NCBI GenBank assembly: GCA_013205405.1
Contig: JABMMZ010000069.1
Span: forward strand, 1-37,077
DNA: 37,077 nucleotides
From: Bacteroidota bacterium
Lineage (GTDB): Bacteria > Bacteroidota > Bacteroidia > NS11-12g > UBA955
Direction: 5' to 3'
The notes under the pieces were generated by a model, which was not told the DNA's origin, did no database searches, and saw only the letters and a list, made by a program, of their open reading frames with translations. Of this stretch, positions 1 to 7,319 are shown one piece after another. Made by a program: the position numbers and the translations under genes. Every line of letters begins with the position of its first letter. The first letter of the stretch is position 1.

Positions 1-378
1 ATTGATTACAAAAGTTTTGAATGCATAGCTTATTTGATTAAAATTAATTGTTTTTATAACATCATTTTCCAAATAAGGCATCTGCATTTTATCAAAGAAA
101 TTAATATGGTTTAACCTGCCAAAATTAGCTAAAAAATGCACACTTTTATCTATACTGCATCCACTTGTTTGCGCTTTGCTTTCATCTACAATAAGTATAA
201 TTATTCTTTTATATTTTATTAAAAATGTTGCATTTAGTTTTATATCGTGGGCAGTCCAAATTCTGCAAAATTCTTTTAACCCATTTTCTAGTAAATTAAA
301 TTCGTTGTCTGATAAAATTCTATCGCTTTGATATATCCAAACTTTTGATTCTAGAGAAAAACTTTCTAATATATTCAT
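1..378 (-). CDS. Conserved Bacteroidota hypothetical protein (partial, runs off left edge)
   Basis: The frame is open from an ATG at 376-378 to the window edge, about 126 codons, so the C-terminus is missing. The start reads MNILESFSLESKVWIYQSDR, and a later conserved block reads SGCSIDKSVHF. From memory of the family, this is a roughly 150-residue cytoplasmic protein found across Bacteroidota and often mislabelled 'ABC transporter ATPase'. It has no Walker motifs here, so that label should not be used. Function is unknown. Its ATG overlaps the TGA of the upstream coiled-coil gene (ATGA), which indicates translational coupling in a pheT operon. Confidence 0.75.
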   Translation of the reverse strand, partial: MNILESFSLESKVWIYQSDRILSDNEFNLLENGLKEFCRIWTAHDIKLNATFLIKYKRIIILIVDESKAQTSGCSIDKSVHFLANFGRLNHINFFDKMQMPYLENDVIKTINFNQISYAFKTFVIN

Positions 379-677
379 TTTGAAATTATGGCTATAACTT
401 TATCAACCTCCCTTATCATTTCATTCAACTTGTGCTTCAACTCACGTCTTTTATTTGGCTCTAACCCTTCGCTTGTAATTACACCTTCTACAATCTCTTG
501 TATTTTTAATTTTTTTTCCAATTCATTAATAGAACTATTCTGAATATTTACCAATTGATTTAAGCGTTGAATCTCTTTCGATATTTTTTTATTTTCTTTA
601 CTAAATACCTCATTTTGAGATTTCAAAACCTCTACTTTTTTCTTTATTTTTACTAATCTTTGTACAATAACATCCAT
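375..677 (-). CDS. Small coiled-coil protein downstream of pheT
   Basis: A 100-residue, highly charged protein with no signal peptide or membrane segment. Residues about 10-60 are rich in Lys/Glu/Gln with heptad-like spacing of Leu/Ile/Val, as in a coiled coil. The C-terminus (KLNEMIREVDKVIAIISK) matches the conserved end of a Bacteroidota-only family that sits directly after pheT and is often followed by zapA, so a structural or cell-division-related role is possible but unproven. Its ATG (675-677) overlaps the pheT stop by one base (TAATG), and its own stop overlaps the next start. All three genes are therefore probably translated from one message. Confidence 0.8.
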   Translation of the reverse strand: MDVIVQRLVKIKKKVEVLKSQNEVFSKENKKISKEIQRLNQLVNIQNSSINELEKKLKIQEIVEGVITSEGLEPNKRRELKHKLNEMIREVDKVIAIISK

Positions 678-2056
678 TATTTTCTAATAACCGCATTTAA
701 CTGATTTTCAAATTGTTCCATTAATTTACTCATTATTGAATCTATTTCTTTGTCAGTCATTGTTTTTTCTTGGTCATATAAATTAAAACTAACACTTACT
801 GATTTTTGGTTTTGCTCCAATGGCTTGCCTTCATAAACATCAAAAACATTGATATCAATAAGCTTTGAACTGCCATATTGTTTAGCAATTTTTTCAATCA
901 TATTGAAACTTTTATTTTTATCTAACACCAAACTTAAATCTCTTTTTACCATAGGAAACTTAGGTAAAGGCTGCAATTCGAAAATATTTTTTTTAGTTTG
1001 TTTTATTAATTTTTGCCAATCAATTACCGCAAAATAAACAGCATCCTTAATGTCAAATATTTCAAGTTCTTGGCGCTCAACTTCTTTTATTTCTGTCAAT
1101 TTTTCATCTACATTAAAAACTTTACATAGTCTATTTACCACCGATTTTAAAAAGTAGTAATCTGCTGGCATTTTTTTCAACTCCCAACTTTCTTTTGTTT
1201 GATAACCAGAGGAAAACAATACCAATTGTTCTTGTTCTTTAAATCCTCCATTTTCGGTTGTTTGATATACTTTACCAAATTCAAAAAAAATTGTGTTTTC
1301 AATTCGTCTGTTTTTATTGTACGCTATTTCATTCAAACCACTGTATAGCATAGTTTGACGCATTACATTCATTTCTATACTTAAAGGATTAGAAATATAA
1401 ACCAACCTTTCTTTATCTTCATAATATTTATCGGCATCTAATGAGTTGGTCATAATTTCTGAAAAACCAATTCCATTGAGCAGTTTAGAGGCATTTAATT
1501 CATACTTTCTATCATTCAAAGTATTATTATAATTTAAAGCTGTTTTTAAATTTTTATTTAAAGGTATATTTTCAAATCCATGTATACGAATTAACTCTTC
1601 TATCACATCTATTTCTCGTGTAACATCACCTTTAAAATAAGGCACTTTTAGTGACCATTTGTGGTCTTCAAAACTTTCAATTACGATTCCCAAACCCTTC
1701 AAAATTTGCTCAACCTTTTCTTTTGAAATCTTTATTCCACATACCTTTTCAATAGTCTCTTCTCTTAATATTACCTCAAAAGGTTTTAAAATATTGGGAT
1801 AATTATCATAAATTATTGACCCTACTTGAGCATCTGCATATTTAATTAATAATTCTGTTGCTAAATGAATTGCCAAAATTGTATTTTCAGGATTTACCCC
1901 TCTTTCAAATCTAAAACTAGCATCGCTATTTATGGCATGTTGCTTTGCTCCTTTTCTTACTATATCAGGACTAAATAATGCTGATTCTAAAAAAAGACTT
2001 TTAGTACTTTCTGAAACACCACTTTCCTTACCTCCATATACACCAGCTAAACACAA
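677..2056 (-). CDS. pheT: Phenylalanyl-tRNA synthetase beta subunit, C-terminal part
   Basis: This is the second half of PheT, the beta subunit of the (alpha-beta)2 enzyme that charges tRNA-Phe. Its frame is the same as that of the first half (2111-3010) and is separated from it only by an in-frame TAA at 2111-2113. The reading frame resumes right after that TAA (KEYKLAGLELVIADSNQ, then VLCLAGVYGG), so the true coding content extends to 2110. The coordinates given begin at the first possible start codon, a TTG at 2054-2056. Visible parts are the end of the B3/B4 editing region (FRFERGVNPENT), the B5 and core domains, and a C-terminal ferredoxin-fold anticodon-binding domain (LPKFPMVKRDLSLVLD) ending AVIRK. 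A new start at the TTG would drop about 18 conserved residues. Confidence 0.9.
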   Translation of the reverse strand: MCLAGVYGGKESGVSESTKSLFLESALFSPDIVRKGAKQHAINSDASFRFERGVNPENTILAIHLATELLIKYADAQVGSIIYDNYPNILKPFEVILREETIEKVCGIKISKEKVEQILKGLGIVIESFEDHKWSLKVPYFKGDVTREIDVIEELIRIHGFENIPLNKNLKTALNYNNTLNDRKYELNASKLLNGIGFSEIMTNSLDADKYYEDKERLVYISNPLSIEMNVMRQTMLYSGLNEIAYNKNRRIENTIFFEFGKVYQTTENGGFKEQEQLVLFSSGYQTKESWELKKMPADYYFLKSVVNRLCKVFNVDEKLTEIKEVERQELEIFDIKDAVYFAVIDWQKLIKQTKKNIFELQPLPKFPMVKRDLSLVLDKNKSFNMIEKIAKQYGSSKLIDINVFDVYEGKPLEQNQKSVSVSFNLYDQEKTMTDKEIDSIMSKLMEQFENQLNAVIRK

Positions 2057-2110
2057 AACTTGATTACTATCTGCTATTACTAATTCTAAGCCAGCTAACT
2101 TGTATTCTTT

Positions 2111-3010
2111 TTAATCTAAAGCTTTAAAAACCTCTCCGGCTTTAGCCTTTCTAATAAATATCTCACTGTTAGCAATAGTATTTAAATCGAAAGCATGCAA
2201 TGGCTGACCAATACTATGTAAAACATAATTCGTAATGTCAACCACATTATTTATTGGATTTAAGCCAATAGATTTCAATCTATTTTGAATCCAATCGGGA
2301 CTTGGCTTTACATTAATTGAGTTTAAAACAATTCCACTATATCTTAAACAATCTGAACTATTTTCAACACTAATTTTTAAATTATTAATACTAATTTTTT
2401 CTAATTCACGCGTTTCAATTTTCTTTAATGGTAAATTTAAAACGGTGGCCAATTCGCGCGCTACACCATAATGAGAGGCAGCATCTCCCCTATTAGCCGT
2501 CAATCCAATTTCAAATACGATATCACTTGTTACATTAAAGAAATCTTTGCCTAATGTTCCTATTTTCGTATTTTCAGGCAATACCATTATACCATCATGA
2601 CTTGTTCCTATCCCTATTTCATCCTCCGCACATATCATTCCTTCGCTTGCTTCGCCTCTTATTTTTGCCTTTTGTATTACAAATGATTCGCCAACAAGCG
2701 GAAAAATAGAAGTTCCTACAGCGGCAACAATTACCTTTTGCCCGGCAGCTACATTGGGCGCCCCACATACGATTGAAAGCAACTCTGCTGTACCAATATC
2801 TACTTTTGTTAAACTTAATTTATCGGCATTAGGATGTTTTTGACATTCTGTAACTAAACCAACAACAAATCCTCTCAGACCACCTTTTATTGAGTCGACT
2901 GCCTCGTAATGCTCTACTTCCAAACCTGTAGCTGTTAAAATTTTCTCTATTGCTTCAGCCGATTGAGTTATATCCACATATTCATTTAACCAATTTAATG
3001 AAATTTTCAT
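2111..3010 (-). CDS. pheT: Phenylalanyl-tRNA synthetase beta subunit, N-terminal part (ends at in-frame TAA)
   Basis: 299 residues, starting MKISLNWLNEYVDI, the canonical PheT N-terminus. An EMAP/OB-fold tRNA-binding region lies at about residues 40-150 (HPNADKLSLTKVDIG, VCGAPNV), followed by the start of the B3/B4 domain (LTANRGDAASHYGVARELA; GQPLHAFDL). Translation stops at TAA 2111-2113 after FKALD, where PheT proteins normally continue LDG and on to the CIAGVFGG block. Spacing from LD to that block is 20 residues counting the stop, as in intact PheT. This is therefore a nonsense codon replacing one residue, not a deletion or frameshift. pheT is normally essential and single-copy. The two fragments plus the 18 intervening codons give about 778 codons, close to the usual 800. 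Confidence 0.9.
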   Translation of the reverse strand: MKISLNWLNEYVDITQSAEAIEKILTATGLEVEHYEAVDSIKGGLRGFVVGLVTECQKHPNADKLSLTKVDIGTAELLSIVCGAPNVAAGQKVIVAAVGTSIFPLVGESFVIQKAKIRGEASEGMICAEDEIGIGTSHDGIMVLPENTKIGTLGKDFFNVTSDIVFEIGLTANRGDAASHYGVARELATVLNLPLKKIETRELEKISINNLKISVENSSDCLRYSGIVLNSINVKPSPDWIQNRLKSIGLNPINNVVDITNYVLHSIGQPLHAFDLNTIANSEIFIRKAKAGEVFKALD

Positions 3011-3018
3011 TTGCGTGC

Positions 3019-3050
3019 GAAGATAAAGCCATTTTTGCCAATCGCAAAAA
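3019..3050 (-). promoter_or_regulatory. Predicted Bacteroidota-type promoter of pheT
   Basis: On the minus strand a TTTTG (-33-like, 3046-3050) and TATCTTCG (-7-like, 3019-3026, one mismatch to TAnnTTTG) are 19 bases apart. The pheT ATG (3008-3010) begins 8 bases after the -7 box, so the leader would be almost absent. Confidence 0.5.
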
Positions 3051-3108
3051 TGATTAGCATGTAATACAATAAAATTCTAAATTTTTAGTTTAATAATAAA
3101 GAGTTTTC

Positions 3109-3699
3109 ATGTATTTTCACACACTAGTTTTTAATTTTATGAATATTATAACTGCATTCAAAAGAAACAATATTGTACATAAACTAAATTTATGTTTACT
3201 TATTTTGATATCACTTGCAGCCACTAATGCAAGCCTTTTGCTTTGGAAAGATAATTATGTATTAACTAAAAATGATTTTAAAGGGAAAATTGAAAAAAAT
3301 TCTAAATTTCAGGCCAATACAAGTACTTCAATAAAAATAAGAATAAGCATTGACGACACAGTAAAAACAACTGTTATGGCTTATTTCGATAAACAAAAAT
3401 CATGGATTAAGCCTGAAACACCAGACAAAGTTCTTGAACATGAGAGATTGCATTTTGCAATAACAGAAATATATGCAAGAGAAATTAGAAGCAAAATTAA
3501 CGAAATAAAAGTCAACAACAATGAACCAAAAACACAAAAGATACAAATAACTTATGCTTATCAAAATTTAGTTAAAAAAATGGCTGAAGAACAAGCACTT
3601 TACGATTTAGAAACACAGCACTCTATAAATGAAGTCAAACAGTTAAGATGGAAAAACAAAATCAATAAACGTCTTTTTAGTTTAATAAATTCAAAATAA
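3109..3699 (+). CDS. DUF922-like putative secreted zinc peptidase
   Basis: 196 residues. A second ATG at 3139 gives a cleaner signal peptide (basic start, then LNLCLLILISLAATNA), so the real start may be 3139. The mature part contains LEHERLHFAITEIYARE, an HExxH motif in the context typical of DUF922 proteins, which are predicted secreted metallopeptidases. A Trp-Lys-Asp segment (LLLWKDNYVLTKNDF) near the N-terminus also fits that family, where a W-x-D-F element precedes the domain. Activity is inferred only from the motif. It is a single gene, divergent from pheT and upstream of an unrelated membrane protein. Confidence 0.65.
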   Translation: MYFHTLVFNFMNIITAFKRNNIVHKLNLCLLILISLAATNASLLLWKDNYVLTKNDFKGKIEKNSKFQANTSTSIKIRISIDDTVKTTVMAYFDKQKSWIKPETPDKVLEHERLHFAITEIYAREIRSKINEIKVNNNEPKTQKIQITYAYQNLVKKMAEEQALYDLETQHSINEVKQLRWKNKINKRLFSLINSK

Positions 3700-3787
3700 T
3701 ATTTGTGTGCTAAAGAAGATATTTACAATATAAAAACTACTTATTTTTTATCATTTAATAACAGTATTAGTTTTTACAAAAAAGAAA

Positions 3788-3795
3788 TACCTTTG
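3788..3795 (+). promoter_or_regulatory. -7 box TACCTTTG before membrane-protein gene
   Basis: A perfect TAnnTTTG match ends 7 bases before the ATG at 3803. No convincing -33 TTTG is seen at the usual spacing. The expected leader is essentially nil. Confidence 0.5.
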
Positions 3796-3802
3796 CAATT
3801 GA

Positions 3803-4231
3803 ATGGAACAATTTTTTATTATTGATAGAGTTAAGGCAGAAGCCCCTGTTATGGCAACTTTTGGCGTATTTAGTATTTTTTTCAGTTTATTGCTTTATCC
3901 TTACCTTTTGTGGTGGGCTTTTCTTGTTTTCCCTTTCATGGCTTTCATTTATTTGATACTTAGCAAAAGTAAACTGGGATTTTTTAACCGCCAATGCTTT
4001 TTGCATTTAAATAATGAAGGTATTCGATACTCTTTTCACTTGTACCAAAAACCTGTTTTTATTGCATGGCATTTAATAGAAAGAGTGAATTATCAGTTGT
4101 ATGAAATAAACTTAAAAATAAGTGAAAGTGGTTTACTTGTAAGTATACCAATAGGCTATTTAAAGACAGAAAGCGACTTTGAAAAAATTAGAATAATAAT
4201 TGACGAAAAGACGTCAAAAATTATTCTATAA
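3803..4231 (+). CDS. Small membrane protein with two N-terminal transmembrane helices
   Basis: 142 residues. Two adjacent hydrophobic segments lie at about residues 17-36 and 37-54, separated by little more than a turn. They are followed by a soluble tail that alternates short beta-like stretches (LHLNNEGIRYSF, PVFIAWHLIERVNY, GLLVSIPIGYL). That layout resembles small inner-membrane proteins with a PH-like domain on the cytosolic side, but I cannot assign a family with certainty. The 3' end overlaps the convergent T9SS gene by 11 bases. The start is set by the ATG just after a -7 box. Function unknown. Confidence 0.6.
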   Translation: MEQFFIIDRVKAEAPVMATFGVFSIFFSLLLYPYLLWWAFLVFPFMAFIYLILSKSKLGFFNRQCFLHLNNEGIRYSFHLYQKPVFIAWHLIERVNYQLYEINLKISESGLLVSIPIGYLKTESDFEKIRIIIDEKTSKIIL

Positions 4232-4913
4232 TAAGTTTATGTTTTATAGTTTCTATTCCATTAGAATATGAAACTAAATATACTCCTGAAGCCAAATTAC
4301 TTGAATTTATCAAACTACCAGAAAGATAATTTGTTTGCGACACAAGTTTGCCTTCTAACGTGTATAAACTTAATATACCAGAATTAATGCTTTCTGAACT
4401 AAGCGCAAAGGTAGAAGAAGCTGGATTAGGAAAAATAATTAAATTGGTTTTTGATAAAATACTTACGTTACTATTCAAACACCATGCTCTGCTCTTTATT
4501 TCAATGCTCGTAATAGTTAAAGGATTAGATTTTCTATAAAACTGAACAGTCATTTTACCATTGCCACAAACATTGACTGGGTAAAAATGAAAAGACAAAT
4601 TACCACTGTCTTTGGCCTTTAGAATAAATTCAGCGGTATTAACAGTAGCCTGCCAACATTGGTTAATATCGCAAACAGCTGAAGTCCATACTCCAGATTG
4701 TAAAACATTTACAGTTCTTACCCATATGATCGTATCTGGTGAATTTCTAGTATTTCTAATCATGGTGTGAGCAGACAAATCGATATAATCATTGGCATCA
4801 ACACCTGAAAAACCATTGGCTTTTAGTGAATCATCATCCAATGTAATTTGAGCATTTACTTGAAAAATTGAACAAGCAAAACAAAACAATATAAGTATAA
4901 ATTTATTTAACAT
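4221..4913 (-). CDS. Secreted protein with type IX secretion C-terminal sorting domain
   Basis: 230 residues. The signal peptide is MLNKFILILFCFACSIFQVNA, with cleavage before QITL. The body (about 22-155) is a probable beta-sandwich with four cysteines and no recognised catalytic motif. The last 72 or so residues are a type A sorting domain: IIFPNPASSTFAL, then LYTLEGKLV, and SGVYLVSYSNG near the end with a final KHKLIIE. Such proteins cross the outer membrane through the Por/T9SS machinery and are cut behind the sorting domain, so this gene implies a T9SS elsewhere in the genome. The cargo function is unknown. Confidence 0.8.
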   Translation of the reverse strand: MLNKFILILFCFACSIFQVNAQITLDDDSLKANGFSGVDANDYIDLSAHTMIRNTRNSPDTIIWVRTVNVLQSGVWTSAVCDINQCWQATVNTAEFILKAKDSGNLSFHFYPVNVCGNGKMTVQFYRKSNPLTITSIEIKSRAWCLNSNVSILSKTNLIIFPNPASSTFALSSESINSGILSLYTLEGKLVSQTNYLSGSLINSSNLASGVYLVSYSNGIETIKHKLIIE

Positions 4914-4918
4914 AAATG

Positions 4919-4926
4919 CAAATTTA
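4919..4926 (-). promoter_or_regulatory. -7 box TAAATTTG of the T9SS cargo gene
   Basis: A perfect TAnnTTTG match on the minus strand ends 5 bases before the ATG (4911-4913), which suggests a leaderless or nearly leaderless message. Confidence 0.45.
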
Positions 4927-4961
4927 AAATATTAATTTTTTATTTCCTAAAAGTAAATTAT

Positions 4962-5831
4962 TTACAATTTTATTTTAAAACTGATATCTAAACTTTTTAC
5001 AGAGTGTGTAAGCATTCCTAAAGAAATAAAATTGACCCCTGTAACAGCATATTCAAGAATATTTTTCATTGTAATCCCACCAGATGATTCCGTTTCACAT
5101 TTATTGTCAATTAAAATAACTGCTTCTAAAGTTTTTTCAGGTGTGAAATTATCTAACATTATGCGTTTGATTGGCAATTGAGTTAAAGCTAATTTTACTT
5201 CCTCTATACTTCTTGTTTCTATTTCTATTGGCAATGATAAATTATTATCTAATAAATATTGTTTAGCTTTAGTTATTGCTGGCACTATACCTCCTGCTAC
5301 ATCCACATGGTTGTCTTTCAACATTATCATATCATACAAACCAATGCGATGATTGAATCCTCCTCCTACAGTAACTGCCCATTTTTCAAGTATTCTTAAA
5401 TTAGGGGTAGTTTTTCGGGTATCTAAGATTCTGGCTTTTGTGTTTTTTATTAAAGAAACTACTTGATGGGTAATAGAGGCAATACCGCTTAATCGTTGCA
5501 TAATATTAAGCAATAGCCTTTCACTTTTCAATAAGGCTTGCGCATTTCCTTCCACTTCAAATCCTATATCACCAAATTTAACAACATCACCATCCTTCAT
5601 TATTTTTGTAATATTGCATGTTGGGTCATTTAATTTAAGAACGGTATAGGCAATAGATAAGCCTGCTGCAATGCCATTATCCTTAAAAATTAATTTAGCT
5701 ACAGCGCGTTTATTTTTATCTATGCAGGAAAGTGAAGAGTGATCTCCATTGCCCACATCTTCAATAAGTGCTTGCTGAATAATAGTCAAAACCTCTTCTG
5801 ACTGACTGATATCTATCATATTATTTTGCAT
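4962..5831 (-). CDS. nadC: Nicotinate-nucleotide pyrophosphorylase (quinolinate phosphoribosyltransferase)
   Basis: 289 residues, full length for the family. NadC converts quinolinate plus PRPP to nicotinate mononucleotide, CO2 and PPi in de novo NAD synthesis, in the cytoplasm. Diagnostic segments are ALIEDVGNGDHSS at the N-terminus, ERLLLNIMQRLSGIAS, the active-site stretch ILDTRKTTPNLRILEKWAV, GGGFNHRIGLYD and MLKDNHV, IEIETRSIEEV, and the phosphate-binding end MLDNFTPE / ESSGGIT / ISLGMLTHS. nadA and nadB are not in this window. The nearest gene upstream is a DUF4783 protein, a pairing I recall from other Bacteroidota genomes, but a terminator lies between them here. Confidence 0.95.
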   Translation of the reverse strand: MQNNMIDISQSEEVLTIIQQALIEDVGNGDHSSLSCIDKNKRAVAKLIFKDNGIAAGLSIAYTVLKLNDPTCNITKIMKDGDVVKFGDIGFEVEGNAQALLKSERLLLNIMQRLSGIASITHQVVSLIKNTKARILDTRKTTPNLRILEKWAVTVGGGFNHRIGLYDMIMLKDNHVDVAGGIVPAITKAKQYLLDNNLSLPIEIETRSIEEVKLALTQLPIKRIMLDNFTPEKTLEAVILIDNKCETESSGGITMKNILEYAVTGVNFISLGMLTHSVKSLDISFKIKL

Positions 5832-5863
5832 AAAAAAAGTGCTACAAATGTAAGCAGCACTTT
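5832..5863 (-). terminator. Rho-independent terminator after the DUF4783 gene
   Basis: The 8-bp stem arms (5836-5843 and 5856-5863, AAAGTGCT/AGCACTTT) enclose a 12-base loop. Read on the minus strand, the hairpin runs into a T-tract (A-run 5832-5838 on the plus strand). The loop contains the nadC -7 box. Confidence 0.7.
5845..5852 (-). promoter_or_regulatory. -7 box TACATTTG of nadC, inside the terminator loop
   Basis: A perfect TAnnTTTG match on the minus strand, 13 bases before the nadC ATG (5829-5831). It lies in the loop of the terminator of the upstream gene, so nadC transcription probably starts in or next to that terminator's T-tract. Confidence 0.55.
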
Positions 5864-5889
5864 CTTATTTTAATATTTAAATTGTGTGT

Positions 5890-6261
5890 TTATTGTATTT
5901 TTAACTCATTAATTATAAATCCACCACCAGAAACATTGGCAACAATTGAAACTCTGAATTGACCGTTTTTTGTAACTAACTCATAAACAAGCATTACACT
6001 AGTAGAACCTGAAGACTCATGCGTTAATGTACATTTGGAAGGCACATTGGCCTTTAAAAAATTATCTAAAACTAATTTAGCTTGTTCTTTGGTATAAACA
6101 CCAGATACATTGGGCATAGTTAATTCAATACTTGAGTTGAACATCTCAGAAAGTTCAGAAGGATTAGCATTTTGCAATGCATTGCTTACTTTTTCTGGGT
6201 TACCTGAATAAACGTTAAGTGATGAAAATGATAACAGAGCAATAAAAAATAATTTTATCAT
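5890..6261 (-). CDS. DUF4783 family exported protein
   Basis: 124 residues from the ATG at 6259-6261. An in-frame start 21 bases earlier (6282) would only lengthen the region before the signal peptide. The signal peptide is MIKLFFIALLSFSSLNVYSG. The remainder (NALQNANPSELSEMFNSSIELTMP, then YTKEQAKLVLDNFL) matches the DUF4783 pattern, an NTF2-like cystatin fold of about 100 residues in Bacteroidota envelope proteins. The function is unknown. The gene lies upstream of nadC on the same strand but is followed by its own terminator, so the two are probably separate transcripts. Confidence 0.7.
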   Translation of the reverse strand: MIKLFFIALLSFSSLNVYSGNPEKVSNALQNANPSELSEMFNSSIELTMPNVSGVYTKEQAKLVLDNFLKANVPSKCTLTHESSGSTSVMLVYELVTKNGQFRVSIVANVSGGGFIINELKIQ

Positions 6262-6302
6262 GTTAACTATTATGGAGCACAAATCGTGCCAAAATAAGTA
6301 AA

Positions 6303-7319
6303 TTATTTTTTCTCCCAGTAATTTTTTGAATATAACAATTCTTTAAATGCTTTTGCTTTATCTGCAATCTCTGTACTTTCTATCTGCAAGTTCATTAAAT
6401 CATCAAAAGTAGCTTTTTCTTTTGAAACATAAATAACCCCAAAAGGTCTGGGAAATTCTTCTTCATCAAAAAATTGAGTTAAAATAAATGCTTTAGTTTT
6501 ATCGCCTTCATCATGAACAAATAAATCATTGATAGAAACATCTTCAGTTGCCACCAATTTGGGTTTCAATCCATCAAGTATAATCCCTTTTCTTCCTTCA
6601 TCAAACAATAAAGGTTGATTATTTTCAAGAAATAAAGCGGTCAAAGGTTTTTGACTTTTATCGGTAAAAACTTCAAAAGCACCATCATTAAAAACATTGC
6701 AATTTTGATAAATTTCTACCAAACTAGTTCCTTTGTGATAGTATGCTCTTCTATACATTTCTTGCTGATGTTTGGCATCTCTATCCATTGTGCGAGCTAT
6801 AAAAGTAGCATTTGCACCCAGGGACAATGCCAAAGGATTAAAAGGACTATCCACCGAACCAATTGGTGACGACTTGGTAATTTTACCAATTTCACTTGTT
6901 GGCGAAAACTGACCTTTTGTTAAACCATATATTTGATTATTGAACAACAAAATATTCATATCAGGATTTCTTCTTAAGGTATGAATAAAATGATTACCAC
7001 CAATACTTAAACTATCGCCATCGCCTGTTATTACCCAAACACTTAATTTTGGTCGTGTTAATTTTAGTCCAGTAGCAACACTTGCTGCTCTGCCATGAAT
7101 GGAGTGTAAGCCATAAGTATCCATGTAGTATGGAAATCGAGATGAACATCCTATACCAGATATAAAAACAAATTCATTTTTAGATCTGCCTAGTTCTGGC
7201 AATATTTTTTGCACGCTATTTAAAATAGCATAATCACCGCATCCAGGACACCATCTTACCTCTTGATCTGTCTCTAAATCTTTGGCTGTGAATAGTTGTA
7301 TGTTATTTTCTAAATGCAT
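6303..7319 (-). CDS. korB: 2-oxoacid:ferredoxin oxidoreductase beta subunit (2-oxoglutarate synthase type)
   Basis: 338 residues. The beta subunit binds thiamine diphosphate and a [4Fe-4S] cluster. It works with KorA to interconvert 2-oxoacid plus CoA with acyl-CoA, CO2 and reduced ferredoxin. Visible features are RWCPGCGDY with Cys24 and Cys27, Cys58 in GIGCSSR, and the TPP motif GDGDSLSIGGNH (about 99-110) followed by NNQIYGLTKGQ. There is no fused ferredoxin domain, so an external ferredoxin is the electron partner. Its ATG overlaps the korA stop by one base, which points to coupled translation. 2-Oxoglutarate is the likely substrate from the family, but pyruvate or branched 2-oxoacids cannot be excluded. 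Confidence 0.9.
   Translation of the reverse strand: MHLENNIQLFTAKDLETDQEVRWCPGCGDYAILNSVQKILPELGRSKNEFVFISGIGCSSRFPYYMDTYGLHSIHGRAASVATGLKLTRPKLSVWVITGDGDSLSIGGNHFIHTLRRNPDMNILLFNNQIYGLTKGQFSPTSEIGKITKSSPIGSVDSPFNPLALSLGANATFIARTMDRDAKHQQEMYRRAYYHKGTSLVEIYQNCNVFNDGAFEVFTDKSQKPLTALFLENNQPLLFDEGRKGIILDGLKPKLVATEDVSINDLFVHDEGDKTKAFILTQFFDEEEFPRPFGVIYVSKEKATFDDLMNLQIESTEIADKAKAFKELLYSKNYWEKK

Noticed and set aside
1-378. ABC transporter ATPase
   Set aside because: No Walker A/B or signature motifs; the name is a propagated misannotation of this family.
375-677. Assigning the coiled-coil gene as zapA
   Set aside because: ZapA usually follows this gene in Bacteroidota, but this protein has the separate post-pheT family's C-terminus.
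2100-2116. Frameshift in the A5 run near the pheT stop
   Set aside because: The reading frame is the same on both sides and the conserved spacing is exact, so only a substitution-type stop fits.
677-3010. A different genetic code in which TAA is read as an amino acid, to explain pheT
   Set aside because: Many intact genes here (for example plsX, accC, panC, valS) end in TAA at the normal family length, so TAA is a working stop.
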